Position numbers and translations under genes: made by a program. DNA of 64,000 nt, from the NCBI GenBank assembly GCA_031771865.1, contig JASISA010000041.1, positions 1,612,001 through 1,676,000 on the forward strand, in the 5' to 3' direction. The notes beneath the pieces are model-generated. The model did no database searches, had not been told where the DNA came from, and worked only from the letters and a program-made list of their open reading frames with translations. The stretch comes from Nothophaeocryptopus gaeumannii (Eukaryota > Ascomycota > Dothideomycetes > Mycosphaerellales > Mycosphaerellaceae). Below are positions 10,284 to 21,516 of this stretch, in pieces; the stretch's first letter is position 1, and the number at the start of each line of letters is the position of its first letter.

Positions 10284-12338
10284 GCCTTTGAAGAAGCCTT
10301 GGACTGGAAGTCGAGGCTGCTTGTAATGATGACGTGACCTGACATGTAAGAGGCCTTTATTATAGGCGCTTGCACATGTTGTCGAGACTTCTGATACAAG
10401 TGAGCGACGTTCTTTCCCAAGCCTACGGTAGCTTTCCTGCCTGGAGTTTTAGGGCGTGCCTTCCTTCGCTCACGTTCACATGCATTTCGCGTGCAGACCT
10501 TACTCAACCCACTTCTCAACGCTTCGCTTGGCGAGAACTTACTGTAGTGCTGCACGAACAGGAGTCCACATACCTTGATGAGACGTCTTCCTGGTTAGAG
10601 ACCCAATATTGAAGTTGATGGTTTTGCCGGCATATCCAACGTGATGTGCTTCTATGTGTAAGAGGCCCATCACGCTGGACATCGCTTCGTGGCAACTACG
10701 ATACCTCGCACGAGGGATTCTCCTCGCGCACAATAGTCAAGATCGCTTCGATTCCGGGTGAGTGGGATGTGATCTGGCAGCAGTCGACCCCATGGGCATT
10801 TTTGATCCTGGCCGAAAAATGAACACGTTGCAGCCGGCCGTCGGTATAGTGTGATGACTCTATGCATATGCATCTCTTGTTCACGGCTGCAGCAATAGAG
10901 CAATTTGCTTGACCGATCAAGGTTGCACCAACAAAGCTCCCAGAATCTTGTCGCCAATGAGTCGTGCAGTGTGTCGAGTCTCTGAACGCAGGTAGATGCG
11001 GGATCGCTGCTGTAAGTTAACGCGTGGCCGCACGGTCATCGCAAGCGTATGGTACTCTTTTGTACCTGGCATTGTTGTCGTACATAGCGCAGGGAGCCAA
11101 GCCGTTCGCTGTCTCGACTCGTGCTTCAAGACTGATCTCGAACGAATTGGCTTTCAGATTGAGTGCAAAGTGTCCCAGAGATATTCAACACGCGACCACG
11201 AGTCCGATTTGGCTTCCATGTCGGCACCGAACGAGAAGTTGGGCATTTGCTGCAACGATATGCTCTTCACACGCCTGAACGCAAAGCTCTTGAAATTAAT
11301 GTGGGCTGTTGGGCGATGTTTCCCGTTAGCACTGGCGTGGCAATGCTTCTTGGGAAGAAAAGTGGTGCCTGGGCGTCCAACAAGCAAGGGAGTTGTTGAC
11401 AGGGGAGAAGCAAGACGGAACGTTTGGTGTCTAGTGGAGCGCGAAGCTTTTCTCACCTGCACTACTCTGCTCTGCTGGAAACCTTCCGCCGTGCTTACGA
11501 TGGTAAGGTTTCGAGGCTATCTCCCCCTTCGCCTCATCCATGGCGCTGCTGCGCCGAATGTGGTCAGCTCAGGCTTCTTTCAGCTTGCCATGTTCGTAAG
11601 GCTTAATTTAGGAAAGCAATTCCAAGCCTTGCCGACTTTGACCCCGGCGCTGGACATAGCAAGAGCAGCCGGACAATTTTCAGGCAAGCATCGCAGCACT
11701 GGCTGCACCTCCTGCAGGGCCCGTCTCCACGATTGCTAGGGTGGTCACTATAGGGGGGTCTGCCAGCATGGTTTCAGACTCGTGAAACGTCGGAGCGAGG
11801 TAAAGGCTGATCAGCACCAATTGACAGCGCGCATCCCAAGCAGCGTGCATGGAAGCGAGATATGTGCGGTGTGTGGTTGACTCGCAGCCGGCGCCCATTG
11901 AACGTACTCCGTAGCGTGCACCGTGTTTGCTGCTGGTCTGGTCTGGTCTCGTTCCAACTCCCATTATTTCGTATTCCTTGCTCCTGTCCAGCCGGGACTG
12001 CACCTGCTCCGCGCCCTCGCATGCTCATAACAGCTGAACAGATATACCATCTATCTATCCGTGTCGCGCAGACAGCAACGCATAACATACCCTATGCGGT
12101 CAGCAACGACGCGGCGTGATCGACGGCCTCCGAGCACTTCTCCTCGCAGGAGGAGTCGCCCAGCGCCGCTCCCTCGACCCACTCCTTGTCTCACACTTCT
12201 GACGCCAAGAAGTCAACCTCTGACCTCCCCCATTGCAGCCGCCCGACGTGCTCAGCGGTGTCCTCTACACTACCGCTGCTGCCGCTCTGTCTCCCTCCTC
12301 CTGTGGGCGACAGCAGCGCCATTATCCCCGCCGCCGCG
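10284..12338. other. 2-kb intergenic region, long promoter/leader of next gene
   Basis: No gene is supported. The longest frame (247 codons, 10996-11739) has no recognisable motif and a composition like its surroundings. The last ~200 bp before 12339 are pyrimidine-rich (many CTCC and CCTC runs), as in fungal promoters and 5' leaders. A small hairpin (CTCCT/AGGAG around CGC) lies near 12140. Confidence 0.5.
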
Positions 12339-14937
12339 ATGAAGCGGAAGTTTTCTTTCGACATTCCCAAGCTGGTAAGTGCCATAACCCTGCGCTGATC
12401 GCTCCCCGCGAACCACCCTTTGCAAGCAGAACGCGCTGCTGACACCAGACCATCAGAAAATCGGCTCCTTGCGCCCAGAGAACAACAGTAAAGCATGGAA
12501 GGACAACGCCGCCGTAAGCCCGACCGATTCGAGACCACCGACACCGCACACTCTGGTCAGACTACCTCAGGACATCGACGCCGAGCTACGCGCAGCCTGC
12601 ACCTATGTCATCACCCATCCGAAACCGTCTCACGAAGTGTGGAGGGAGGATGCATTGAAACCTGCTCTGGACTATTCCGCGATCAAGGCGGGCGCCGGCG
12701 ATCTTGCACCCATTGCTCCTACCCGTACGCGTAGTCCAAGGCACCACAGAGATGCATCGAGAGGCGATGGCGCGGACAGTTGTTCAAAATACAGCTACAA
12801 GCCAAATGTGCCCGTCGAGGATCTATTCAAAACTGAGGACCCAGCGCGATATCTGTCGCAGACGATCGCGAGGTCGCGTGCGGATCAGCTCATGGCAGCA
12901 ATGGGCGGCGAGTCCAAGACGAATTTCAATGGCCTTCGACAGCGATCGGTCTCACATTCGAAGCAACCATCTGCGAATTCACAACTTCAACCCGTAGCTG
13001 CCACCAGAGTGGAAAGTACGGAGAAGTCCAGGATATCAGGTAGATCAGACTCGGTTGGGACGTCCGGCTCTACACCGCACACAGACTCGACAGATTATCC
13101 ATGGTCCGCATCAACTGGCTTGACTTCTGCGGCCATCACCCCTGCGCGTTCAAAGCGAACGTCATCTCAGGCTGTCAATTCTGGTTCGGAAAGTGGCAGT
13201 ATGCCGAAAGTGGATGCCGTCAACGCCGGATGGATGCGCACGGAATTTGAAAAGCACAAGAGAGCAATGGAGGATAGGGAACGCGAGAAAGAGCGGCAGA
13301 CTGAGACTGCTCGCCAAACGACTGACACCACTCCGACCCAGATCTCAACAAAATCCTCAATGCCCATGTCACAGGTTCCAGCGCGCAAACCTGTGCCTTC
13401 GCGGCCAGGAAGCAGCCAAGCCAGGGACGTTTCCCGTCGAGGAACAAGGCAAGAGAGCGGCGCCGAGGTCATGGATTATTCTCAGCAGGCCGGCCGACAC
13501 AGGGCCGATAGCCATCGTGCCGAACTCAGTCAGCAAGGATCGGATCTCGAGCCTAGAGGCAGACTTTTTGCGCGCTCGAATGGTCGGCTAGGCAAGGCTG
13601 CGCGATCTGCGAGTCGCGCGGCAAGTCGAGCTGTAAGTGAGGCGCGCAGCGTTACGACTGATATTGTTGGACATTATCTACAACCCGGCGCAGCACAGAC
13701 TGCACAAGATTCTGTTGAGCGCCCACCGAGCAGAACACAAAATATTGCACACTATGTGAAGGACTATCTTCGACCTGGAACTGCGAACGGCAACAGCAGT
13801 CGGAAGACCAGCGTTGACATTGGTAGGGGGACGTCTTTTGACTCAACTCGAAGTGTAGGCTCCGAGGCTGCACCTTCAGTGCGTTCGTCGAAATGGAAAG
13901 CATGGCGTCCAGGTAACAGGAGCCGGACCAACCTTGCGACGCCGGACACAGAACAGTCAGAAAGCAATGCAAAACAAATATCGCCACAACCGTCGAAGCC
14001 CCCGATCGATCTCAATAGAGAGTTACCCCCGCTTCCTAGCCTGGACTCCTGGAAAGACGCCGAGCCTGACCAGACAGCAGCAGCAGCACCCCAAGCGAAG
14101 CCAGTGCCGGAAGTCCAAAAACAGAAGCCCAGACCTCCACCCATACCAGTCTCTTCGGTGGTTGCTCCAGCGTTTCAAGGGCTCAGGAAGGCCTTGCCAA
14201 GGAAAGACATACGGCGAGACAACCATTCTTCTTCGAGGGATGACGTTGCTTCAGCTCGGTCAGGCTCGCCAACGTCGCCTCGATCACAAAAGCAGTCTGT
14301 CGACGCTAAGCGATATAATGCAAGCACGCTCGGTGACCATCCACTTCCGAGTCCGCCTGCGCTTTCGATGAGGTCGAGATTGAGCTCTCCTATCCTGTAT
14401 CCGGACCTTTCCTCCATGTCTTTCAGTCCAAGTCCGGAGCCTCAGTCAAACGCTTCTTTCGCAAAGAGCAGTGCAAAGAAGCGAAGAAAAAGTTTCAAGG
14501 ATATTAAACCTATGCTGTTTCGCAATCGTTCGTCTCAGTCGCTTGTACCCGAGAGCGATCGTACGATGAGAAAACCTCACATAGCCGACTATTCCAGATC
14601 TACTGGCCCACCTCTCAGTGGCAACACCCGCGCTTGGAAGCAAGGTGCTGACACGACTGCCAATACCCCTCATCACGGCCACTCTCGCGAAAGTAGCGAC
14701 AGGAGCGGTGCTGCCCGGAAATACAGCATGGACGAGTATCAGCGTGTGACTGACCCCCGATACCAGAATACTGTTGAAATACAGCAATCGAAAGAGAAGT
14801 CGAAGCGGCAATGGTGGAAGATCAAGGACAAGGAAAAGAAGCAGGCCAACTGGATGGATCAAGTGGTTAAATCTGAAGCTAGAAATGGGATGCTCGAAGC
14901 GGACGAAGCTGCTGGTGCCCCTATCGTGCGGTATTAA
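12339..14937 (+). CDS. large Ser/Pro-rich disordered protein, function unknown
   Basis: Two exons: 12339-12374 (MKRKFSFDIPKL) and 12457-14937, joined across an 82-nt GTAAGT...CATCAG intron, giving 838 aa. Only two stretches look ordered: an N-terminal segment (~35-85, DIDAELRAACTYVITHPKP followed by a charged stretch) and a C-terminal end (~785-838, rich in K, W and R, with a short helix ending IVRY). Everything between is low-complexity Ser/Thr/Pro/Arg sequence with many SP and RS sites, suggestive of phosphorylation. A Pro-rich patch (PRPPPIPVSS, ~555) could bind SH3 domains. There is no signal peptide or membrane segment. I do not recognise a family. The start is supported by the short exon 1 and the well-formed intron. 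Confidence 0.7.
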
Positions 14938-15959
14938 AACTGGATACCGTGGCCCATTCTCAATCTTGGGATTGGAGTGCTTCCCTTGAAGGTAATTACG
15001 TGACACGACTACATTTAAGGACGAGCTTCAATATTATACCACACAAAAGATTGGATTTTGGATATCTACGGCTGGATTTGGAGCATGCAGCCGAATCATC
15101 CTCAAAGCAAGCGCGGGCGTTCAGGAATCGTGGAGGCGTTTTCCTCTGCAGCACGGTCCTGTGGTGAGGATGGGATGTTTCACTTGCATTGGATTGTGTT
15201 TCTAGAGATACCACTACACTCGTTCACGGAGCAACGAGTTTTGTTAATGTATTTGTATGGGTAGCAGGGCGGTGGGCATATGCTCACTTCGTGTATGTGC
15301 GATCTGCAACTTTATCAGGCTTCATATGATGAGCCTTCTTCGTTCACATACTGAGTCGAAGTCCGAGTCGTTGTTTGCTGCCATCTTGACTTGCTTATCA
15401 ATGTCCACTCTCATATCACTTGAGGCCACTTGTCAATTCTCACAGCACATGATCGCTGACATCTACCTTCACAGTTCCATCACTTACCGGCTCAATGCTT
15501 CCGACTGCCGAATAGATCCCGTCCGATGCCTCCTGACTCAACACGCGACTTCTCACTCCTGCCTACGATCATGACAGCAGCAACGAATCACTCCGGACTA
15601 CAAGTATAGCCTTCTCTCACAACAGATGTGACTTCCGACATATGACCCGAGACTGCGGCGACTCGATGCTTCACCTTATCAATACCAGCATGACATATCG
15701 CAGCATGAACCACGATACCGGCCCATGAGACCAGAACAGAGTCAAATGGTGCTGTCGCGACTGGTCCCCGTGGCAGCAAACAAGAAGAGACGACCACAGG
15801 ACGTCCGAGAACGTCAATCGAGACCATCACTGCAAGAGAATACCTACTCTGAAGAGCCATCATCTCATCAGCAAACTCTACGAGACTCCCATCAAGGCGA
15901 TCAAACAAGACCCAAAGACACCATCACCAATCGAAGCGCAAGAAGCGAGATCGGTCACC
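14938..15959. other. intergenic, nothing recognised
   Basis: About 1 kb between two plus-strand genes. Frames are short and unlike coding sequence. It presumably holds the 3' UTR of the disordered-protein gene and the promoter of the next. Confidence 0.5.
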
Positions 15960-17051
15960 ATGTGCCGCATTCAACAAATCCAATACGCCTGCGGACACCC
16001 CATCTCCTTCCGTCTCTCAACCTGCGGCGGCACCTACACCCGCATCCACCGCAAGTCTCGCGAAGAACGAGTCTGGTGCCACCCCCTCAAAACAACCCCT
16101 CAAATCATATTTTCCAGTCAAAGCCTCTGCGGCCCCTGTAGGAAAGAAGCCGCTCAGAAGGCAATGGACAAAGAGATTCTCACACTTCGGAAAGAATTGG
16201 GTTCGGCGACGGATGAGTACGACTGGAACGCCGATCCAGTCGCGGAGCTGGTTGAGATGCAAGAGAGGCATGCGGAGAAGCTGTATCAGTTGGATAGGGA
16301 GTTTCCGGATGGACGGTATAAGAAGATCACTCGGCCGGAGAAAGGTTCGGGATTGACGGATATGCCGCCACGGCCGACGGAGACTGGAGCGAGGAAAAGT
16401 TCTTTATTGAGGAGTGAAGTTAAAGTAAAGGATGTGGTTGAGAAGAAGTCTGCGAACATGATAAGTGCTACGACCTGGGATGATTGGGGGTGGAATGATG
16501 GAAGTTGGCCTAGCTTGGCGGACGAAGCTGCAGAAAATGCTGCTGCTCGGGACTCGGCGGGGATGCTTGTTTCTTGGGCCCCATGGGCGGGACAACAAGA
16601 TCCGGAGGATGATAAGTTAATACATGCACAAGCAGAGGACGTGGAGCAAGCCGGCCCTCAGGCGGTTGGAGGCTGGGACGACACGACCGAGGAGGAAGCT
16701 GGAGCTAAGAAGATGGGCGACGAATGGGGAGAGACGGACGATTGGGATACGGACGCTCAAGCCGATGATTTCGACGGATATCCGTGGCCCAGCGACACCA
16801 CGAATGACAGCGGTAAGACTGACTCCAAAACGGACGCCGAAGCCGAGTGCTTCGATGGATATCCATGGCCAGACAACACATCTTCTTCCTCCGACAAGGT
16901 GGCTGCAAAAGAGGATGAGGCCCGCCCAAGGACGACTAGTCCACCTTCTGCAAGAATAGCAGAAGCTCCTACATTGCACAACCATGTCAACCACTTGGCG
17001 GCAGAATTTAAGGACCTCCATCTCGTCATAGGAATAGCAGTCACTGGCTAG
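15960..17051 (+). CDS. Cys-containing acidic Trp-rich protein, function unknown
   Basis: A single exon of 363 aa. The N-terminus holds a possible zinc knot: MCRIQQIQYACGH...CGG...CHPL...SLCGPCRKEA (Cys/His at 2, 11, 13, ~22, ~40, ~57, ~60). A helical, charged segment follows (~65-125). The rest is acidic and rich in Trp: DDWGWNDGSWP (~175) and two copies of FDGYPWP about 34 residues apart (~271 and ~305), each followed by Asp/Ser-rich sequence. Such CGH-start proteins are common in filamentous ascomycetes, but I know no function. No signal peptide or membrane segment. The start fits because the first Cys follows the Met directly, as in the proteins it resembles. Confidence 0.65.
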   Translation: MCRIQQIQYACGHPISFRLSTCGGTYTRIHRKSREERVWCHPLKTTPQIIFSSQSLCGPCRKEAAQKAMDKEILTLRKELGSATDEYDWNADPVAELVEMQERHAEKLYQLDREFPDGRYKKITRPEKGSGLTDMPPRPTETGARKSSLLRSEVKVKDVVEKKSANMISATTWDDWGWNDGSWPSLADEAAENAAARDSAGMLVSWAPWAGQQDPEDDKLIHAQAEDVEQAGPQAVGGWDDTTEEEAGAKKMGDEWGETDDWDTDAQADDFDGYPWPSDTTNDSGKTDSKTDAEAECFDGYPWPDNTSSSSDKVAAKEDEARPRTTSPPSARIAEAPTLHNHVNHLAAEFKDLHLVIGIAVTG

Positions 17052-17337
17052 GAGAAGTTGTGAGCTTTCATCTTGATCACGGCGTCCGGGGCAAAGGGAA
17101 ACAGGGAGATGGGACATGCGACATGCGACATGGGAATGTCGAAATATATGGGCTCAAGATCCTGAGATTATTCTCATTTTGGGTATCTGTTTCTTCTATC
17201 ATGCGATTGGCCAAATGCCATAGGCTAGGCTTGCGGAAAGCGTCAGTATCATCCCGTCATCTACATGATGGGCGTTCTATTCATGCTTCGTTTCTTTCTC
17301 GTCACCTCTCTTAGAGACGTCATGCTTTTTTCGTCGC

Positions 17338-17709
17338 TTAATGCCTCTTCCAGCCTGATGATGGTGGAGGTGGATAGCCGCTGTTGCCACCATGTGGAGG
17401 TTGACCATTGCCGCCTTGACCATAACTGCCCTGACCCAAGCCATCCTGAGGAGTCTGAGTATAGCCGCTTTGAGTGGTCTGTCCGTATCCACCCTGCCCG
17501 TAGCTAATGTAGCTACCTTGGCCGTAACCTGGTGGCGCTTGGCTAAGAGAGTGTCCAGCGCTGCCGGGACCGTTCTCGCCAGGGAGGTAGCTGTTCCGTG
17601 GAGTGGTGCCGCTCTGACCGAGTCCACCCATCAACCCAGCAAGGTTCTGGCGAAAGCCTTGATTGATGCTATTACCACGACCGTTGTTGCCAAATCCAGA
17701 CGAGCCATG
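17338..17709 (-). other. open Gly/Gln/Pro-rich extension in frame behind the CSN6 stop codon
   Basis: Directly after the CSN6 TAG (17710-17712) the same frame stays open for 123 codons to TAA 17338-17340. It starts HGSSGFGNNGRGN and continues with YGQGGYGQ-type repeats. Its Gly/Asn style continues that of the last CSN6 residues, which suggests one continuous coding region interrupted by the stop. A 48-nt in-frame GT...AG segment (17669-17716) would remove the stop, but its donor GTTCTA is weak. Alternatives are stop-codon read-through, a recent nonsense mutation, or a formerly longer protein. Confidence 0.4.
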
Positions 17710-18939
17710 CTAGAACCCGCCGTTATCGGCCATCAGTCCGTCGTCTCCAAATCCGCCCATGCGTCCACCGCGACCGCCGAAAGCGCCGCGATCTTTGGAC
17801 TGCTTCTCCTTTTGCAGCACGTTGAACTTCTGGCCCATGCTCTGCGCTTCTGAGATGGACCGCGTGAGGCTGGCGAGGAGGGATGTGAGGTGCACGTCTT
17901 GCTTCTCCTTCTCCGCGCCTTGCAGGAGGCCGTTGACAGGTACATTCGAGTCGGCCATCTGTTCTGTTTGTGGTGGCGTCAAGAGAGGTAGACGAGAGAG
18001 CATCGAGTTGACGCTGCGGAGGAGGGCGAAGTTGGTGTTCTCGGCCGGGGCTGCTGTCGAGGAAGCATCATTGAGGTAGCTCTCTGGCAGGGTCTCAAGG
18101 TAGGTCTTTAGAAGTGTGATGCGCTCGTTGAGCATCTTGATGGCATTGACCTTGGCCTGGAGCGAGGAGATAAGCTCGTCGTCCTCAGCCGAGAGTACGC
18201 TGGTTGTGGCCCCGTTCGTCTCTGCCTCTTCGCATTCCTTCTCCTTCGCTTTGCCCTTACCCTTGCCCTTCGCTTTGGCATCCTTGGAGCTGGAAGCACC
18301 AGCCCCGGCATCGGCCTTCGCGACAGCTGTTGCTGCGCCGCTGCCCTTTGCCACGAAGTCGATGCCTATCCGCTCAGCATCGCCTGAATCAACCTCATAT
18401 GCGAGTTCCTTGAAACGCAGATTCAGTTGATCGTTCTCCATCTCCTCTACTGCCTCGTACAAGCTGATCGGCAGCTTTCCGCCTTGCAGGCTGTCCACCA
18501 GCTCGGGGTGGAACAGCAGGAGCATGATATTGTCCGTGCCAGTAATGCCCTGAACCTGCTTTAGCACAGGCAGATGTGCTGACTGTGGCCCCTCAACAGG
18601 TCCCAGAGTGAAAAGAGCCACCAAGTCCAGAGCGGGCACCTTGTGAACCTCCTTATACATCTCCAGCCGCTCACTGAACCACTCGGCATCCAGTGTCACA
18701 TTCTCCATCTGTTGCTCTGCCAGTTTACATTCGAAGGCGTGCTCGAGGGTGAAGCTACGTCCATTCTGCTCGCCGATGATTCCGCCAATGACGGGGCCTT
18801 GTTGCTGGCGGAGGCTGTGTCGAGTGATGTAGTCGGAGATGGTGAGCAGCACGAGCGGGTGGAGTTGAACGTTGAGGGATGTGTCGGGCGCGTTGCCGGT
18901 GATCACCAGCGGGTTTAACGACGTCGCCTTGTTCGCCAT
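17710..18939 (-). CDS. CSN6: COP9 signalosome subunit 6 (MPN- domain)
   Basis: One exon, 409 aa. The N-terminal MPN domain (~20-160) contains LNVQLHPLVLLTISDYITRH, GPVIGGIIGEQNGRSFTLEHAFEC and the WFSERLEMYKEVHKVPALDLVALFTLGP segment. The JAMM metal ligands are missing, as expected for the inactive CSN6/Rpn8-type subunits; CSN6 is preferred over Rpn8 because of the HAFEC and LGP context. In the COP9 signalosome CSN6 pairs with CSN5, which removes NEDD8 from cullins and in fungi affects development and secondary metabolism. Unusual insertions are the Lys/Gly-rich stretch KDAKAKGKGKGKAKEKE (~220) and the Gly-rich C-terminus (GGRGGRMGGFGDDG). The stop is followed in frame by a further 123 open codons, described separately. 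Confidence 0.85.
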   Translation of the reverse strand: MANKATSLNPLVITGNAPDTSLNVQLHPLVLLTISDYITRHSLRQQQGPVIGGIIGEQNGRSFTLEHAFECKLAEQQMENVTLDAEWFSERLEMYKEVHKVPALDLVALFTLGPVEGPQSAHLPVLKQVQGITGTDNIMLLLFHPELVDSLQGGKLPISLYEAVEEMENDQLNLRFKELAYEVDSGDAERIGIDFVAKGSGAATAVAKADAGAGASSSKDAKAKGKGKGKAKEKECEEAETNGATTSVLSAEDDELISSLQAKVNAIKMLNERITLLKTYLETLPESYLNDASSTAAPAENTNFALLRSVNSMLSRLPLLTPPQTEQMADSNVPVNGLLQGAEKEKQDVHLTSLLASLTRSISEAQSMGQKFNVLQKEKQSKDRGAFGGRGGRMGGFGDDGLMADNGGF

Positions 18940-20073
18940 TGTGTCGATATATCGATCGAATTAGCGGAGGGAAGATGGTATTCGGTGGTGATGGTGTTTG
19001 TTCGAAGTTGAGGTGGAGCTGTCACAGGCGCGGCAGGCACCACCCACGTCAAAAGCTTGTGCACGGGCCATCCTGCCGAGATCCGAGATCCACTTCACTG
19101 CTCCATGACGAGACAACCATCTCGCACCCAGAGACCATGACCACAACGCATCTCGGCGCATCGCATGCTGCGCATGGCTATGCTCTCGGAGGGAAAATAT
19201 CAATGCTCAGAGTACATAATTACTCTGTTGAGCGGATCCGGATTGGAGAGGCAAAGTGGACTTTCCTCGCGCTTCGGCGTATTTTGACGCATCTCTTTGC
19301 AGTCTCCATTGTGAGACGAAGTTATCGCCGTGTTCACAGGAAACACCATACGTGAAACCAATGAGAAGCTCTTCGACCGGTACCAGCTGCGCAGACCAGA
19401 ATCGTCGAACAAATTGTCTCAGCCTCTCTGTCTGTAAGCAAGCCGCCAGTAGCAACGCCATGGGTTACACGTACAGATAGAGTCTCGAAGCTCATCGACC
19501 GGTACCAGCTGCGCAGACTAGAATCGTCGAACAAATTGTCTCAGCTTCTCTGTCTGTGAGCAAGCCGTCAGTAGCAACGCCACGGGTGACACGTACAGAT
19601 AGAGTCTCGAAGCTTCCACCGACTGAGGTCGCTAGCAGACGTCAAGGACTGCGAGAGAAGCTGGCTCGATCTATTCAGCGCCGTGTTTGGAATTCGTAGC
19701 TTGACATGAGTCGATGCTGACATTGAGCGGCCAATTGAAGCCAGCGAGCTGGTGCTGAGCAGCACTAGATTGTGGCAGAGCGTATTGAGTCGTGCAGAGC
19801 ATGAATTGGATTAAAGCAAGCGTCTACAAGTTTGCAGCTTCATTTGTAGATTTAATATCTTCGTAGACCGGCTGGTTTGGTGAACGGTATTCATCTCGTT
19901 TTAATAAGAGCCACAATCCCATGAAGGGAGACCAGATCTGTACATTCGGAGGCGTCGACCTTAGTGCGACATTCAAGAGCGCCTCCCGAGTGTTGGCCCT
20001 GCGGAGACTCGACTCTCGATCTGCGTGCAGCTGCTCGTGCCAGATTCTGTACACCTCTAGGCGCCTCTACACC
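18940..20073. other. intergenic region with a tandem duplication
   Basis: Upstream of CSN6 and downstream of the small coiled-coil gene (both minus strand). Apart from the 122-bp duplication listed separately I see no gene. Confidence 0.5.
19365..19608. repeat. two tandem copies of a 122-bp unit
   Basis: Copies 19365-19486 and 19487-19608 match at 115 of 122 positions by eye (five transitions, two transversions); a few bases of a third copy (gaagct) follow at 19609. Each copy contains ccggtaccagctgcgcaga. Non-coding: no frame is conserved usefully between copies. No terminal inverted repeat was seen, so this looks like a local duplication, not a transposon. Confidence 0.9.
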
Positions 20074-20514
20074 TTAGGTTGCCTTGCCATCTCCTCTCCC
20101 GTCTCTCTTGTTCTCAGCCCTCACTCTCTGCCTCTCAGCCTTCTTGCTCTCAAGTTCAGCCTTCTTCCTCTCCTCTTCAGCCTTCACCCGTTGGAGCTTC
20201 CGTAAAGCAGCATCCAATCTAAGCCTCATGATGCTCTCCCGTGCCACACCCCTCTCGATGTTCGCCAGTATCACCAGGAGTTGCGACAATTCTCCAGGTA
20301 TCTCGGCGCTGTAGAGGATCTGCTGGTCGATGGTTTCCAATTCATTCAACTCTTGCAGAGCTGCGTCGAAGTCGATGGTGTCTGTGTGGTGTTGCGTGAC
20401 TTGATCTGGTGCAATGTCGTTCTGAGCGGCAGCGTTCGTAGCTCGGCGCTCGATGATGCTCGTGGCGAGTTTCTTGCCGCTTTCCTCGGCCTCATCGAAC
20501 GGCTGCTTGGTCAT
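20074..20514 (-). CDS. small Lys/Glu-rich coiled-coil protein, function unknown
   Basis: An intact frame of 146 aa from MTKQPFDEAEESGKKL. Residues ~45-80 are helical and acidic (FDAALQELNELETIDQQILYSAEI), and ~85-135 form a strongly charged coiled coil (RLRLDAALRKLQRVKAEEERKKAELESKKAERQ), ending in a basic tail. There is no signal peptide or membrane segment. The heptad-like spacing of Leu/Ile and uniform codon use favour a real gene. I recognise no family; small kinetochore, adaptor or mediator-type coiled-coil subunits look similar in outline, but nothing here distinguishes them. Confidence 0.55.
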   Translation of the reverse strand: MTKQPFDEAEESGKKLATSIIERRATNAAAQNDIAPDQVTQHHTDTIDFDAALQELNELETIDQQILYSAEIPGELSQLLVILANIERGVARESIMRLRLDAALRKLQRVKAEEERKKAELESKKAERQRVRAENKRDGRGDGKAT

Positions 20515-21516
20515 GTTGGTATGTGTGCGAGTTTCCTAGTGTGTGAGTGTCGGTGATTGCGTAGTTGCTCGTGTCTGTTTGGGGAGTTTTTGGGTTTTGT
20601 ATGCGTTGTCTTGCAGGTAGAACGCAGCCTGCAGCCCAGCGGCGTCTGCAACCTGTAGGCAAAAGTGCTGCTGAATGAGACAGACCATCTGATAGCCAAT
20701 TCTTGAGGCGCACACCATCGAAACTGCCTGTTGTTTCTGTGAGATGAGCATCATCATGAGTGAAAGGCGAATGAGACATTGCGGGCGTTGCCGCACAGAT
20801 CGTTTGCAAGACAAGTGCAAAGGGATTTCAAAGCCAAGGTCGCGATTTGATGTTTAGCGGACACATGTAGCCACAAGCTTCATAGCGATACTCGCTCTTA
20901 CCTGCAGTCTTTCAGTCCAGCACCAAGCGATCGTTACTCTTCAGAGTATCCTAATTGCAACATGCCGTTGTGCGGTCTCAAGCGGAGCAATAGCACCAGA
21001 TATACCAACACGACTTCTCAAGGCCTCGAAAAGTGTCTGTGATATCATCCTCCGTGCTCTTTCTTCGATGCTCGATTGGTTCTCAAAACTATAGACTGGG
21101 AAGTGCTGTGACAAGCGTCTAGTTAAGCTGGTCGCACGTTTCTGCTACACAGTCGGAGTCTTCCGCTCAGGTCATCGTGGGAACGCACCAGGCATGCGTA
21201 GCATCCGCCATGTGTTAACCAGCATACGGTATGATGTTGTGAAAAGGAACTTCTCACGAAAGACAGCGAAGGTGAAGTAACAAGTCCGCTGTGCAAGGAT
21301 CATCTGCCAAGGCGTTCAAGCGAAACTCTATTTGCGCTCCTTCTCCTGCTCTCCTCAATCCTGCACTTACACAGCCGGACACAGGCAATTGACGCGGCAC
21401 ATCAAGTGATCGCCGCATCGCTATCATGCAGTACTCTGCTCTATATCCAAACTGCGTCTTGTGTTCCATCATGGTGATGGCACTATTGACCCTGCAGCCT
21501 TCCCATTCCCAATATC
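20515..21516. other. intergenic, divergent promoters, nothing recognised
   Basis: One kilobase between the starts of the coiled-coil gene (-) and the MFS gene (+). No coding or repeat signal beyond short random frames. Confidence 0.5.

Noticed and set aside
10996..11739. 247-codon open frame on the plus strand
   Set aside because: No domain, no coherent secondary-structure pattern, and composition equal to the surrounding non-coding DNA.
17759..18430. Plus-strand frames over CSN6 (rich in Ser/Ala/Leu)
   Set aside because: Antisense shadows of the well-supported CSN6 gene.
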